64,000 nucleotides of DNA. Origin: Gymnorhina tibicen. Lineage: Eukaryota > Chordata > Aves > Passeriformes > Artamidae. Both the position numbers and the translations under genes were made by a program. Location of the stretch: NCBI GenBank assembly GCA_013399875.1, contig VXAZ01009370.1:1949421-2013420 (forward strand), read 5' to 3'. Below, piece by piece: positions 48,101 to 63,100 of the stretch. Numbering within the stretch: the first letter of the stretch is position 1; the number at the start of each line of letters is the position of its first letter. Under the pieces are notes generated by a model. The model searched no databases, was not told the origin of the DNA, and worked only from the letters and a program-made list of their open reading frames with translations.

Positions 48101-51100
48101 GCTGCAGGACCCTCTCCTCGCGGCGCGACTCGGTCAGGCAGGCGTCGTTCATCACCAGGTAGGGGTAGATCTTGCCGTTGTGGCCGCGGATGTACAGCCT
48201 GCGAGCCGCCGTGTTGTGCTTCTGCACGATCTCCACCCTCGGCATGAACCTGCCGGGACCGTTTCACGACAGCTTTACGACCCTCTCCATCATTATTTGT
48301 TATTAACAGGATCTCTGTTAACTTCATTTTACAATGAAAGCGCTGATCCCAGTTTATACCGACGCACAAGAAAACCAAACGTGCTCCGAACAGCACAGCT
48401 CTTTAGAGATCAAATGTAAAATTAGTGAGGGAGGATAAATTTAGAACAAGTCTGATATCAAAGTTTGACTCTGTATATGTAATATACATATGTAAAATAT
48501 CCATCTACTTTTGCAGAGTGGGTGGGTGGAGAGGGCTTTAATTTTCTTCTCTGCTTTCAGGATTACAGCTACCAAAAGGTATTTTTAGGTTACCTTGCTA
48601 TCTTGATGTAGTAATGAGTTGGCTTTGGCATAAGGAATTCTCCAGGTATTTCCACTTCCGCAGTTTGAGCTGAAAAGTTACTTAGAAAGCGGCACTTCTC
48701 CTCTATGAGGAAGAACTTAGGAAGCTGTTTTGTTTTGGCCTCCAGAATTTTGATCCATTTCTTTAGTTTGGAGATGAGGTTGTGGAGTTTCATTGATCCT
48801 GGCACACTGAAGTCAAAATCTAAAAAAAACAAAAGCCAAACAAAAACAAATCACCCAAGTCAATAGTGTAAACCCAACACAGACATCCCCACTAAACTGA
48901 ACTGCCTTTAAAACACAGGCTCTGTTGAATATTTCTATTTTCTATAGAAAACCTTTTAGCAAAGTCCTGGCGTTATAGATAAGAAGAACTTAAGCCTGTC
49001 AGAATCTGCTACCTCTTTTCTGTATACAACTCTAAAATATTCTGTTATTTCGTAGATAATGAACTTCCTAAGATTTTCCTGTTTTACAGTCACACAAACG
49101 TTGAAAATCATGTTGTGAAAAATTTAAATACTATTACTGTATTGAATTGTCTATATAGTGCAGCCAGACATACTGCATAGAAAAAAAGCAGTAAAACCCC
49201 ACATTATTAGATCAGACCACTCAGTGAAAGAGGAAAAGTAGGCTTACTTTATAGCACTAAAATTTTCTACCTGTTTCATTACAAGTCCTTAATTTATTTA
49301 TTTAAAATCAGTAGAGACTTTTTACTTCTAAAAGAATGAAAGAGCCCCAGTTGAGGACACAACATAGAATCTGTGAGGAACCGCAGGACAAATAACAAAA
49401 TTGTTATTATTACTATTCTCCTCTTCTGAGCTGCAAGAAAATTCTTATTCTTTCCTGTCTCAGACAACAATTGAAAGACAATACAGGAAGAACAGCCCCA
49501 ACAGCCCAAGCAAAAATGACAATATTATGCAAACAGCCTGCTCTTTCCACTGCAATGTTAACAGTATTACAGAGTGAAAATATCTCTTCTAATCCACGTG
49601 CAAGTGAAGAGGGAACTTTCTCAAGGTCAATACGTGGACTTCAATACATTATGCAAGTAATTCTGTAACAGAAATCGCTGCAATACTGAACATTTTCTGG
49701 CCCACACCAACACCATCTTCCCAACACTGCTCTCACTACAGTTTCAGAACAAAGCAAATAAATAAATAAATATATGTCCTTCAATTTTCCAAAAGAGGGA
49801 AACTGAATAAACCACATACATGAAATGATGGCTCAGCACTTCAGTGCCACAACAATGAAAGATTAAACACATTTGGGTAAGAAGACAAAATGCTCTCTGT
49901 AAGCCTCATTAGTTATGGCATCCCAAACTGTGCAAGTTAACCAAAAGACTTGAATTTTTAAACTCATCTCCACTCCCTGGAAGATGCCACTTTAAATTCA
50001 ACATGTCTCAAGTGAAAAAGCAACAGCAAAAAAAGCAGAGAATATCAATTCAGTATTTCTGAAACTTACAGCTAGAGCAGAACAGAATCTTCAGTATTAT
50101 TCAATAAAACAAAAAATTAAGCCTTAAAAGTGAGTTTAAATTTCCTTGCAGAACCTTCATTTCAATATCTTACGTACACTCACTATTTTCCTAAGTTGAC
50201 AAAATACCAAAAACCAAACAAACATGAGTGCTGCTCAGAAAATTTGACCACATAAATATGCTACAAGCATCTGCCTTCAAGTGTGCCAAGAGTGAATTAA
50301 GTATGTGCACACAGCAATTACTGCATATAAAAGTTTTTTTTCAACCACAATTAAACCATTCAAAACTCTGATTGTCCAAAAGACTTAGCCCTACAAACAA
50401 GCTTAGAACATTCATTCAGCCAGCAGAGTTCTTGTCATTCTATACATTCACTCTTCTAAGTTCTTTTCTTTAGTCCAGGATGCTAATGCCAAAGAGAACG
50501 ATGCAGCCTGGGATTGCTTTCATTTTGTTGTTCTGTTACTTAAGTAAATATCAGAGAACACATAACCCAACATATTTCACTGTGTATCCACAATAAACTG
50601 ATATGCTAAAAGCTTTCAGTGCAAGACCTAAGTTTACTAGCTTAAAACAGAGCAAAAAACCAGCACGTACAAAATCCTTTCCACTTCTGTAAGAAAAGAA
50701 GTCTATAATGAAAAATACAGTTTCATATTTATGGATGTAATATTCCCTTCTCTTTTTCTGCCTGCTGTGGGCAGTACATCTATTGCAATATCACTGTAAA
50801 ACACTCTTATTATAATCCCAAGCCTACCCTCTAGTGAGCAGTGGGAGTAAATCATTTCATCAAAGTGACAAAATTATTGCATCATTTATCTCCCAAATCT
50901 CTGAAGTGCAGGAAAGTACCCTCAAACTGCAACTAGTTTCTGTGCTAATGTGAATCAGCCAAGAGGTAAAAACACACATCAATATATTTTCCTTACAAAA
51001 AAAAGTCATTCAGTTCACCACAAGAGCAGCTCTAGTTTGTTGAATGCCTATTTTAGGATTTTTGTTGTTCTTTTGTTTCCCAGTGGCAGATGGGAAAAAC

Positions 51101-54100
51101 AGAAAGTTCAATTAGTCTTTCTGCTTGTGTCACAGAGAGCCCATCTGAGAAGAAAAATCACTTCAGCTGGAAGAAAGGGAAATACAAGACCAAACATTAT
51201 TTGTGTACAAAGTCTCTCTGCTTTGCAGACATCTTAATCTATATAAACAGTGGCTTTGTTTAGAAAAAAAAACCCGCATTTCTTCAATACTTAGCATTGG
51301 AGAACACCTCTCTCCAGCTAACACACCCTGCTCTGAAGTACCTCACTACTTGCACCACCTACTCCTAAACAGGATTGCAAGTTTCCCCCTCATCTTTACT
51401 GGGGATTTTCCCTGAAGGCCATGGCACAGACTGCAGTGGAAGCAGTCTGCTCTCTCTTCTCAGTGCTGCTGAAGTTTCTCGCCACTCTCAGTGGAAGGAG
51501 AAATGGGCACAAGCTTCCTCCCAGTGAGACCGACTGAAGACAATCCCGATGGCTCTTAACACACTGTGGTGGAGGGCTGTGCCATCACTTCTCAGGAAGC
51601 AACACCGAAAAACACACTTGAGGTAGGAAAATTAAAGTACCAAACCCTCTGTCCCCTCAGTTCCCTTGACCTAGGGAACATTAACATGGCATTAAGAAAA
51701 CAAAGAAGAACTCCAAACTACGACTCCAGAACTATATAAAAAACCCTTCTGCCTACACTGGAAGGAAATAGTTGTGATCAATGAAAAGCAATGGGCTATT
51801 AATGCTTTTAGAGCAAGCAACAGTTCATCCAAAGATTTTTAAGATTATTCTGACCGTAGGAAAAGCCTGATCCCATTAAAGGTTCACACCTTGAAATCTC
51901 CAGCTAAAAAGCCAAGACACCCATCAAGTAAGGCACCCCTGAGGACTGAGTTGTAAGCTCAGCTGCACAGAGCAGGCCAAGTCTTTACGCCCATGACACT
52001 GAAGAAGATCCAAGCATTCTCCAAAACTGAAGTGCTGTCTTGCTTTTGAAGTTATGACTCAAACATTTATATACTCTACTTCCCAAAACTTCCTTCTGAT
52101 CACACAAGAACTTTCGGAAAAAGCCAACCAAGATGAAAAATCTCAGTGACAGGAGAGCAGAAATACGGAGCAGGACTTCTGGTTTATCACTGAGCTCCAG
52201 AACACCAACACTGCACAGACCAGACCCCAAGGCCAAATATTATCCCTCTCTTTACTGGGATTTCCTGGGTAACATCCTGTTACCTAAAAATTACAAGGGA
52301 AGCAAAGGAAGAGCTAGCAAAGTATGCTACGCTCACTCTTGAGCAAAAAGGACAAAAAACCCCTTAAAAAAAGCTGCAAATGAACAGAGCTCTTTCTTTC
52401 CCCTGCCCTCTCCCCACAGTTCAGAGCCACACCTGGGTTTCAGGAGCTCCCTCCTGGCTACAGAGCTGCCACGCAGTGAAGAATTCACTGCGCCTTGAGA
52501 CAAAGTCCCATGCCCTTCAAGGGTGTATTTTGGAACTTCCCATTCATATTCAGCCTGAGTTGGAGAGATGGTTGCAGAAAGAAGCTGATCCAAACTCTAA
52601 ACTATCATCTGCCCACAAAAGGACAATTGAGGCAGCTTTTCTGCTGCTTTCACTGCTGAGAGAGCTCTCAAAGGGAGCATTTTTCAGCATTTTCTATTCT
52701 TTGATGTCAAAAGGTTTAGCAGAAAAGGAAAGAACAAAGAACAGATGGTCAAAGAACCATGCATTTGAAGTTCTAGGAAAAAAAATTCAAAGTAAAATTT
52801 GTTTTTATAATATAACATTAGGATGGATAAATATGACCTATCACAGCTCCAACAGTCCAGACTGCTGCAGACAAAGAATTTAGAATATAAGATGGTCTGA
52901 GAGTCCCCAGTGGCTCCAAACAGGAACCAAAATACAACTTAGATGTTGATGGAAATGATTATACAACCAAACCCTGTTGAAAGTGTCTATAAAACAGAGC
53001 TGTCAACATTAATCTGGGAATAATTGACAAAAAGTTTACTCCAAGACAGCTCCTTAGCTTGGATACTTTTGAAATGAAAGGCAACCATTGTAATTATGTG
53101 TCCATCACCCAAATGCAACTGGTACTGAGAAGGGGAAAAGCAAACATGAACATTGTAGTGTGACAGAAGGACACACCAGGCACATTCCACAGCTGGCTTC
53201 GCATCGTGTTAAAACAGCCTTTGCAATCTTCAGTACAGTAATTACAATCCTATTCAGTTATTTACATACATTCTACTGTTATTGAAAAATCAATGAAAAA
53301 ACTTATTTTCATTTTATGCATAACGAGTTAAATTACAGAAATTATTAAGTATGCTGACTGGTTTAATTTCTTCGGTTTTCCCACATTTAATCTGTAAATT
53401 TAAACACTGGATATAATAGATTAAAATAAAATCTAATCCAGCACTAAGCAAAATAATTACTTGCATCCTGCAGACATTCATATTTCATCATACTTGAAAA
53501 ATAAAACATGAAATCGTCAAAAAAAAGTAATTACTGTTATTTAACTGAAGTTTACTAAGAAACACTTTGCATTTGATGACTTTACATGATTTTTATGACC
53601 AGACCTATGTCATACTTCAGTTTATATGCTGTTCCATATAATTCTTTAATTAAGAGAGAAAATCTGAAAAGCTTAACAGCCATTTATATATCACAAAAAT
53701 ATGCCAAAAATAAAAAACAGTATAAAAAACTAGAAATCCTCTCCATTTTTTAACTATAAATTGTAACTGAATTGTAATTAAACTTTCTTAAGTGTTTCTC
53801 TAGAAATGTTTTGAAATATTACTTCAGATAACTGCATACTTGAGTCTGGTGTTTTATTTACTTTTCCTTTACACCTTGGAAATCCCAGAGCTCTCTGATG
53901 CTCACAGGAAAGGAAGCAGTAGGAGATACTGTGACAGACCAAAAATAACTCAAATCCAACCAAAACTGAGCAATAAAATCCACTCTTAGAGCAATAAATA
54001 AGTGGCTATGCTACTGCTGCAATGTAAAGATTATAACCAATTATTAAAAATTAAAATCAAGTCCAAACTCGTACTAAATGTAGAGCATTTCAGCTGGAAG

Positions 54101-57100
54101 GGATCTACAACAAGCATCCATCACACTGAACCTGCTGCCAGGCAGCACCCCCAGATCCCTGACCCAGGGCTGCTCTCCAGCCTCTCCTCTCCCCATTTCC
54201 ACCTGCAGCTGGCATTATTACTCTGTTCTAGGTACAGAATCCAGCACTTGGACTGGTGAAATTTCATTCCATTAATCATTATCCAGTGATTTTTTCCCCC
54301 CCTGTACGCTCCCATTGAAGACACACAAAGTGTTTCTACTTCCATTTCCCTCCCTAGTACACTTCATCCAGTAAAAATTTAATCACATGGTTCAGAACTC
54401 TCATTATCTGCTGCCATGCAACTGCTGTGCCTCAGAAGGGACATGGTGCAAGGCACGGCGTGCACGGGAGATGTAGGTCACTTCTACAGCTGAGTTCCTT
54501 CCACAAGATTCCCCTCAGCTCCCTTCTTTTCACAATATCAGCGAAATGCTTGAAAAAACATCCCAAGTCTACTTGTCCAAAACTCCTGGTTATTTATGCA
54601 AAACTCAAAATTCTGGCAGCCCAAAACCCTGACGCCCATCAGAGTCACTTTCTGTCATACATGAGCTGCGTGGCCCTAACACATTCCACCAAACAAATCA
54701 AGCTTGTAAACAAGCTTTTCTTAGAGTTTTAAATCAAGATCAGATACTTAAATATGTAACCAGTGGTTAAGAGAAAAATGAATGAAGCAAAAAAGCTACT
54801 TCCCTTAAGTATCTTTTTTATTAGATCTGATTAAAGTTATTGATTCAATTTACCAGTGACGTAAATTTGGGTAATAGAATTTTTATAATCTAGTTATCCA
54901 GAACACTAAAGTAATCTTACTCATCAGAAGTAGGCTGTTTTGAAAGACTTCACATAAAATCATCAGTTCAGAGTTCTGGAGTGAAAATTTCATTAAATTC
55001 TGGCATCACAGAGAGACAGAGATCATTACTGTCCCTCACATACAGCAGGCAGTTCTGTGCAAATTGCAAAAACATTACAGTGAAGTAATCTAATTCATCT
55101 TTAAATACATCTGTGATCAAACCACAGTTTTCAATAATAAAAATACAACAATATATTTATTCTCCAGGTTGATGTCTGTTTTCCACCTGAATTACATTTA
55201 TTACTCCACAAAAGACTGGAACAAAACTATTTCAGGTTTGCTGAATGACAGAAAGGTGCTGTTTTCTAAATTTTCTCTCAGGAAAGATATTGGAATAAAA
55301 AAGCAGAATGCCCTCCCAGCTCAACTGGGGGAAAATTTTCTCGCGATTAAAAGCAACATTTAAAAAAAATTTGAAACATTTACCTGTTGTAAATTGCCCT
55401 TTTAACTTCTGGAACACGGGGTCTTGAGCTGTTGCCTGTGCTCTCCTAGCTAGTGACTCTGAGGCTGCACTAGAAAACATGGTGGACACATTAGAGACAT
55501 TCTCAAGACCTACTCCAAAGGTGCTGACTAACTTCTTGACAAAATTCAGTGTATGAGGAGTGATTTTGGCGTCTGAAACAGCTCCGCTTTTCTCAAAGGC
55601 CACGGAGTAGCACTTTGCCAAGCCCTGCTGCAGTTGCCTAAGAACCTAAGGATGAAAAATAAAAAAAAAGCAAAATAGTCAGGAAGATTAGGCCTTCTGA
55701 TTTGACACCAAATATTTATTCCCACACTGCATTTTATATAGTAAAATGATCCTCTCAGAAACATCTGCTTAAACCTCTACTTTTAAAATGCATCAGAGGG
55801 TTAATCAGAATGATAGCACTGAATTTCTTTAGCTTTGCAAACAAACTGAGCAGGGGAAATGCTGCATCACAAAGGACAACTTGCTCTTTCAATAGCAGGT
55901 AACTTTTACATTTCACATTTTGAGATACATGAAAAAAATGTGATATGAGGAAACCTTCAAATATACCCTGTGCTAGGCAGACAGAGCAGAATAGTCCAAC
56001 ACTTTGAGAGGCAAGTAACAGCAGAGCAGCAGGTCCCTCTGCTCTCTGTTGCAATTCAAATTTCAGGTAATAATCACCACCTGTCACAGACCACCAGATC
56101 AAGAAGGAAACTGGTATCACTGAAACTTGGTGTAAGAACATACATTTCCAGTTAGTATGAGCAACAGCTTAAATCCTAAAGGCATTCATCACATTAACAG
56201 TTCTGCAAAACCTCTGTACTGCTTCCAGAAATAACCAAGATCCTTAAACTCCCATCAGAACAGTCAGTTCTACACATACATCAGTTTACTCATCAAAACA
56301 AACAGATGCGCTCTGATGGTTAAAATTAATTCTGGATAAATATTTCGCAGTTAACTTTCCCTTATATGATCCATACATATGAAGGTGCACTGAAGCCAAA
56401 TACCTCTTCATGCCAATTCTCCCTGAACCAGACCATCTGATCCACAATGCCTTCCAGAGAGGACAGAAGGGTTGGATGCAATTCCCGCTGCATGTGCATG
56501 ATCCTGCTGCATCTCCACATTGGGGCAGTGGCTCTGATGGGCCCGGGGTCCGAGGCAGAGTGGGACTGATTTCCAACTGAACTTGGCTGCTGCTGCCCTG
56601 AATCTGGAAAGTGAACATTAAAAAGGAAATAAGAATTACCTTTCATGAACTTGATACGTGCCCATTTGAAATAAAATAAATCGTTCCAAGGACTGGCTTG
56701 AGATTTACATTAAGTATTAATTATGTGTTACTTACTGAGTTTCAGAAAAATTTTTTTTAAAAAGAAAATTGGGGGTTTTTTTAGAGAGAAAACTCTGCAC
56801 CAAATGCTGTTTAGTGGTACAGACCTCCAACATTAAAGCAAAATAAACACCCCTCAAAACCACATAGGAGGTGTAGCTTTTGCATTACCAACCCATGCTC
56901 TTGAAGTAACAGACATTGTTTCATAGAGGATGAAATTATCCGAATTATGGGTGGTTTTTCCCTTCCCTTTTGGGGACACCTTTCACACATAACTAAAGAA
57001 TAAATATGTTGATGCCAACAACAGACAAATTGTCACAGTCTGTGTCTTTTAGCACAGAACATCTCTAGCATAACAACTGCATCAGACAGTGGAAGCAGAG

Positions 57101-60100
57101 TTTTGCTTTATCAGATGACTCCCACTAATTTGCACAACCCACCCACCCAGCAGTGGTTTTTGGCAGAACCTACAGGGAAATATTTTACTGTTGCTGGATA
57201 AGAATAAATTATTAGGGTATGTGGGCATCTCCTCCTGCAAAGGAGCTCCAAAAGAAAAATAAAACATTATTTAATTAGTGCCCTTTCAAATTTTATACAG
57301 AAATTTAGTGAACTAATTCCCAAGTGGAAAGGGCAATTAAATAAACAATGCACTTTGTAATAAAGAACACAGAACTGAAATGAGAGTTCTTGAAGTAGCT
57401 CTCCCAGGATTCGCAGGAAATTATATGGGACAAAAGAACAACTAAATTCTGTGGAATCATTTGACATAACTATTCCAGATGTGATTTGTTCTTGGGAAAA
57501 GAGTTGTTGCGCAAGTTGCTGAATGCTTTCCCAAACATTTCTCAAAGCCAAAATTGATTTTATCTGGTGTAAACTTAAGATGCTCCTTTTACTTGAAAAT
57601 TCACCATAAGAAGTTATTATGGAGATACAATTTTTCCAAGTGTGGCTCCTTTGAAAACAAACTGAATGTTGCACAGTTCATGCTTCCAATGGAAATTAGA
57701 TAAGAGAATCTTAGGAAACTGTGACGCTCTCCTGTATTTATAAACCAAGAATTTTCTGCTTCTACACAAATTTATCAAGATAAACATTCAGTAAAGGACA
57801 TGTGATTCTCAGTAATTAAGGTGACACGAGAATGAAAGAGATGAAACTCTGTTTGGTGAGAATTTAATACAAGAAAACTCAAGACAGCTCAAGCCATCTG
57901 CAGATTTAACTTGACAGAAACAAATCAATGCAAGCAAAGCTTATCACGAATTTTCCTCCTTAGCCTCGCTAAGTTGGTTTTCTGAAGAATCTGTTTTCTC
58001 TGTAAAATCCAGAGAAACTCAACATAACTAAGTTACAAAGAGCCCAAACAATTCTACCAGGACCAAACTCACCGCTCTTGTAGCGCTCCCGCTGTTCTAT
58101 CTTCAAGGTCAAATAGAGGGTCCTGATGGGGAAATAAACAGCTTGGGGATAGACTCTTCCCACCTATTTGGAGACACACATTCCTCAGTTAAGGAATACC
58201 GACTACAGATCACATCAACATGTACAGGTTCTCTTGTAAATGAGCCCAATTCAGGAATAATCAGCTCTTTGTGTTAAATAACAGCTTATGGAAATTAAAG
58301 ATTCTTTCAGCAACAGAAACCCAAAGAGGATGAATTGGTAGCTCCCTGCACACACAGCTAAGACATTACCTAATTAGGGCTTCCAGATCATATTGCCTAA
58401 TAAACCTGAAAGCAGCATAATGTCAGAGCCCCAGCTGGGCCAGCTCAAAGATCTTACTCATGTGCATAATGGAAGAAAAACAGACATAATGACAGTGGTT
58501 AGTCTTTAAATTAGGCCACAATTCCCAGCAAGCCCCACGATACTTGATAAGAAAGCCCATTAGAGAGTAACTTTACTCCACCTAATTGTGGCACTTAATG
58601 TAAGGGGATACCAACTGCACCCAAAAATAAAAACAGGATTTTATGACTTCCATTAAAAAAAAAAAAAACCTAAAGAGATGTTGACATTCAGCATCCCATT
58701 TAAATCTGTAAATCTCAGTGTCTAATAAAGGAAAGAAACCATGTGTCTAGTACCTGCAATAGAGCACATCTTAAGACATCATTTGAGGCTTCTCCAGCCA
58801 CAATTTTACTAAATCATAAAGCCTTTCTCCATCCAAATGGATATGGTAAGTGGTAGAAATTTTGCAATGGAATTAACTGTTCAGTAATATGATATTTATG
58901 GCAGATCACTAACCTGACACACAAATGCTTCAGGCTGTAACTCTAGTTATTTGAAGAGAATTGTAGAGTTTTAAAATAGTAACACAGAAAATATGGTATG
59001 TTTTAATGTCATGTTTGTCCTATGTGCCTGAAGTTTAAAGGCAAGACAGACAGGAGTATCTGTGATATTTGGAAGTCTAAGCTCCAACTAGATTATAACT
59101 GCTGAGCAAGCACTCACTTCTAAAGATTTTATACAGATCTCAACAAATAAAAATGTGTCTACAGTGTGTTAAAATGAGTTTATTTCTGTCAGAAGGCAGT
59201 CGAGCACACTGGTGCTGCCAGACAATACCAAGCTTTAGCTGCTAAAGCTAACTGTTCTTTATCCCTGCTCCTACGTTACAAGCATTTTTAACTGTGCTTT
59301 TTGTGTGTTCTGTATCATTCACAAAAATACATTAAACAGAATTCCAGAGGGAGAGCTATAATGCTTCATGCAAAGAGGGATACAATTTCAGTGGATTTAA
59401 TCTCAGTAAGTAAAAGTCACTTGGAAATTTAAAATATCCTCCTTAAAGACAGAAATGACCATTTCTTAACACGCCAACAGCTGCAAACAATACCATTTTT
59501 AAATGGTAAAATTGGCATTTTTGTAATTTGCTTTAAAAAATACTCGTGTCTCCTCTTGCCAACAAAGATGACAGACAATAAAGAATTAGAGATTATCTTC
59601 TGTACCTGACTGATGAGGTTGAGGAGCAGTTTGCCCTCTGAGCCAACCAGGCACGTCAGCAGCTGTGGGATCCAGGCCAGCCACTGGATGGGTGGGACAC
59701 CGATGCAATACTTGTCCACTGCATCTGCCAGGGTGTTCTTATCATCGTCAAAACTCAGCAGCCAAAGAACCTGCAAGGGAATTCCAAGAGGATCTCTCAG
59801 TGCTTAAATTTAAGACACATCAATCTGCACAAAAGCAGAGATATTTTATTACCATGACTGCGGGGTCCTTGTGAGTTTTAAAGCTGCCTCAAGAGACAAG
59901 AACTTACATTCATTATGCCTGGCCAGTGTTATTGTTTCCCTTAGAAATAATATTTAAAGGATGTAAAAATTAAATGTAAGTGTAGTCCTTGCTGTGAAAC
60001 AAGGCAGAAAAGAGCAAATGAACACGACTGCATTCCAGAAATTCTTTGGGTTTTTGGCTGGGGGTGTGGATATAAATTTAGGCATTTTTATAGAACCTGA

Positions 60101-63100
60101 AATATGCAACTCAGACAAATGAACATTGATGCAAGAACTTGATTATTTCTTTGGGTGTTCTTAATTATTTTAACTGTCTACCCCTAATGACACTTTTTCT
60201 AGTTTAATTTAAATGTAAATATATTAAGCATTGACTAAAATCATTAACTGTTATGCAACCAGACAGGGAGACTAATAAATTTCAGAGTGCTACTGAGGCC
60301 ACCTTTAATCTCAAAAAAATATTTTCTGTGTTTGTTTCATGGTCAGAACAGATTGACTTCCCTGGTCTGCTACAATTTTTTAATTTTCTTATGAAAGAGA
60401 AAAAAATATCCTCAAACTGAGAAATATATACTACAAATAGCTTTTTTTAGCCAAAATTTTGCTGAATTTCAGAGTAAAACTGTACAGAAAAGGCTTACCT
60501 TGAATAAAATGCAATACTAAGGTAAAAGTCAACATTATTTACCTATAGTAATGATAAAAAGTAACATAGTTTGAGGTCTGTTTAAGGGACCAAAGGATGC
60601 CTTTTTGCAAGTATTCCACCACATTGTGTAGTAGAAATGCTGGATGCAATTTGTCCTCTTCCTCCTACAGAAAGGTTCCACATCCAGAGAAAACCCCAGA
60701 CTGAAGTAAAACGCCCCAAGATGACTTACGTGCAACCACACCAACCACACACAGCCTTTCCCCCTAAATTACAGCTTTCCATCCGTGACCCTCTCTCTAA
60801 TGGCACAGGTTCTTTTCCAGCCGTGCAGAGCTCACTTTTGCCAAGTATTTCCTCGATTTGCTCTCGTTCTGGTGGCGACAGGCGTGCAGGTAGCAAGTGA
60901 TGGCAGACACCCCCAGGTGCAGCTGCCGCTCCTTCACGAAGATGTTCTCCAGGTAATCCCCCCACATGGCCCAGGCTTTCACCAGCACGTCGTGCATTTG
61001 CACAGCTGCAGAAAAAGCTTTGTTTGCTTCTTCGGACCTGTGGCAAGTAAGAATATGAGTTTTATATAATTTAGTGACTATTTGTTAGTGTAAGTCAGAT
61101 TTCTGACAGGGCAAGCAATTACTTTCTTAATACTCAGTGATATTTTTACGTTAGGTTCTCTAGTAAGGTCCCTCACGACTGTTTTAAAGTTCAGCACCTA
61201 TAAAAGTAAATGCTCATAATGGAAACAGTTTTGTAAGTGTTAAAAGTCTCCAGATACTCCCGTAAAAAAAAAGAAAAAAAAACTTCCAGTGCACTGCAGC
61301 GGGAACCCAAGCAGTGAAACTGGGAGAAAGAAGAGTGAATGATAACACAAGGGGAGTGGAAGCAAAAATCACATAAACATGCTGCTCTGCTGAGCAAAAA
61401 AAAAAGGAGTAAAGCAACATTGGGAAGCAGTTATTGAAGTTATCTTTCAGAGGACTGCATCTTACTCAACTCCTTTTCCAGCAAAGTCATGAAAAATTTT
61501 ACGATCAGCAGTTTCTGGAAACAGTCAGTTCCTCATCCCCACAGCTGTACAAGTTTATTTTTTCAACAGGAAAAGGGAAGGAATTTGAAGGTTAATCACA
61601 CAGTTCTGGGTAACCAAAAGATTATTTGTTTGTTACTCCTGAGGTTTTCTCCATGTTTCCTCAAGTGTCACAGGTCCAAAATTTGGCATGAATCATCCCA
61701 ATATATATCCAGCCCTTGAATCTATGTTACTTCTTAGGCATAAAAATAAAGGATGAGAAAACTCACATAAGCATTACCAAAATGAAGAAACTTTTAAAGT
61801 ATTTAAAGACTCCTTATTAACAGAAAGAGCTTCACTTCTCCCTTGCAGATTAAGCATTGAAACAAACCATATGAAAGTAACATAATGCTTGGTTGACTCA
61901 TTTTTTAAAGTTACCTGTAACGTATTTTTAACATAATAATATTAGCTTGGAGGATTATAATACTAAATTAAAATGACCAGCTAGTGAGGCATAACTCTAA
62001 AAAGGAAAGCAGCTTTGTCTGTCATGTATTAGTTTCTGTGCTACATTAATGTCCTTGCCTTCAGAAGCTTCCTGCAGCCTGGATGAAGGTTTAAAGGGAA
62101 GCAGCCCAGCAGCAGCCTGATGGATGACTTTGTATCACTACTTCCCCTTTATAAAAAAGGGACTTCTCTGTCCATTTTCCTTTCTCCCACTCTACAATCC
62201 ATCACTCTTGACACCTGAGATGATTTTTTTTTTAAATGGTTTCTATCACCTTGCCCGGCCAGTGGGCAGCACAGGAGGGTGCAGGAGCAGAGGTGACCTT
62301 TAACTGCAGTTTCGTTGACACACGGGTAATCAATCAGCAGTCCCATGTTCAGGTTCAACACTGCCATTGGTCCTAACTGAAACTGTCCTAAATTCCTGAC
62401 CTCAGCTGCAGTGCTAAAAAATGCTTGTGTGGTTTTGGTAAGATTAAGAAACTGTAAGTACATCAGAACTGTGTTTTAAACAGAAACCTTCATCCGTTTT
62501 ATCCTGAAGGAACAAATAGAGACAATTCTCTCCAAGAATTTAAAAAAATTTAAAAATATGGGGGAGGCACATTTTCGACTCTTTACACCTCAACTACAAT
62601 TAAGCCTGTGACCATATAACAGCCCACTGTACTTTCCATCAAAGTAATTGCATTCTGCCTATTTAAAATTCTCTCTTGTAGCCACAGAAGAAGATATTCA
62701 TCATTTCCTGACTTGAATTGCTATGTGAGGTTGCAGTGTACAGCTTAAAACCTGATGGATTTCACTCCATAAGTGGCCACAATGCAGTGGTAAAGGAATT
62801 ATTCCACCCATATGTAACACGTAGTAAAACTGCCATTAAATCCCATGCCCACTAAAAGCTGCTGAAATCTGAAGGGGTCTTTTTGGCATCACCAAACAAA
62901 ATTTGACCGATGAGACATTTATTTATTGAATTAGAGAGATCTTCCTCGAAATAGTAAAATGCCTGTCAGTACAAAGCAAAACCACTACAGAAATAGTTGT
63001 GTGGAAGCAAGGCTTGCACGTGGGTGTTTAATTGCTGCAGTGCAAGGCGTCTCCAACACGCAGCACGCCGGTCTTTTCAGCTCAGTTATCTGAAATGAGT

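Larger units (their letters stand above)
48820..55383 (-). other. TRRAP: TRRAP long intron (6,564 bp)
   Basis: The donor is GTAAAT and the acceptor TTTTTAG. It contains an (AAAT)n run near 49756-49773 and a CR1 fragment at 54083-54320, and is otherwise AT-rich. The longest ORF in it (52380-52883, plus strand, 167 codons) looks like no known protein and is of a length expected by chance. Confidence 0.88.

Noticed and set aside
52380..52883. 167-codon plus-strand ORF inside the long TRRAP intron
   Set aside because: The length is within chance expectation for six frames over 64 kb. The product shows no recognisable domain, and there is no sign of a promoter or splice-bounded exon.
60726..61069. 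Alternative-frame ORFs over the exon at 60836-61037
   Set aside because: The frame encoding KAWAMWGDYL matches TRRAP and joins its neighbours in phase; the others do not.
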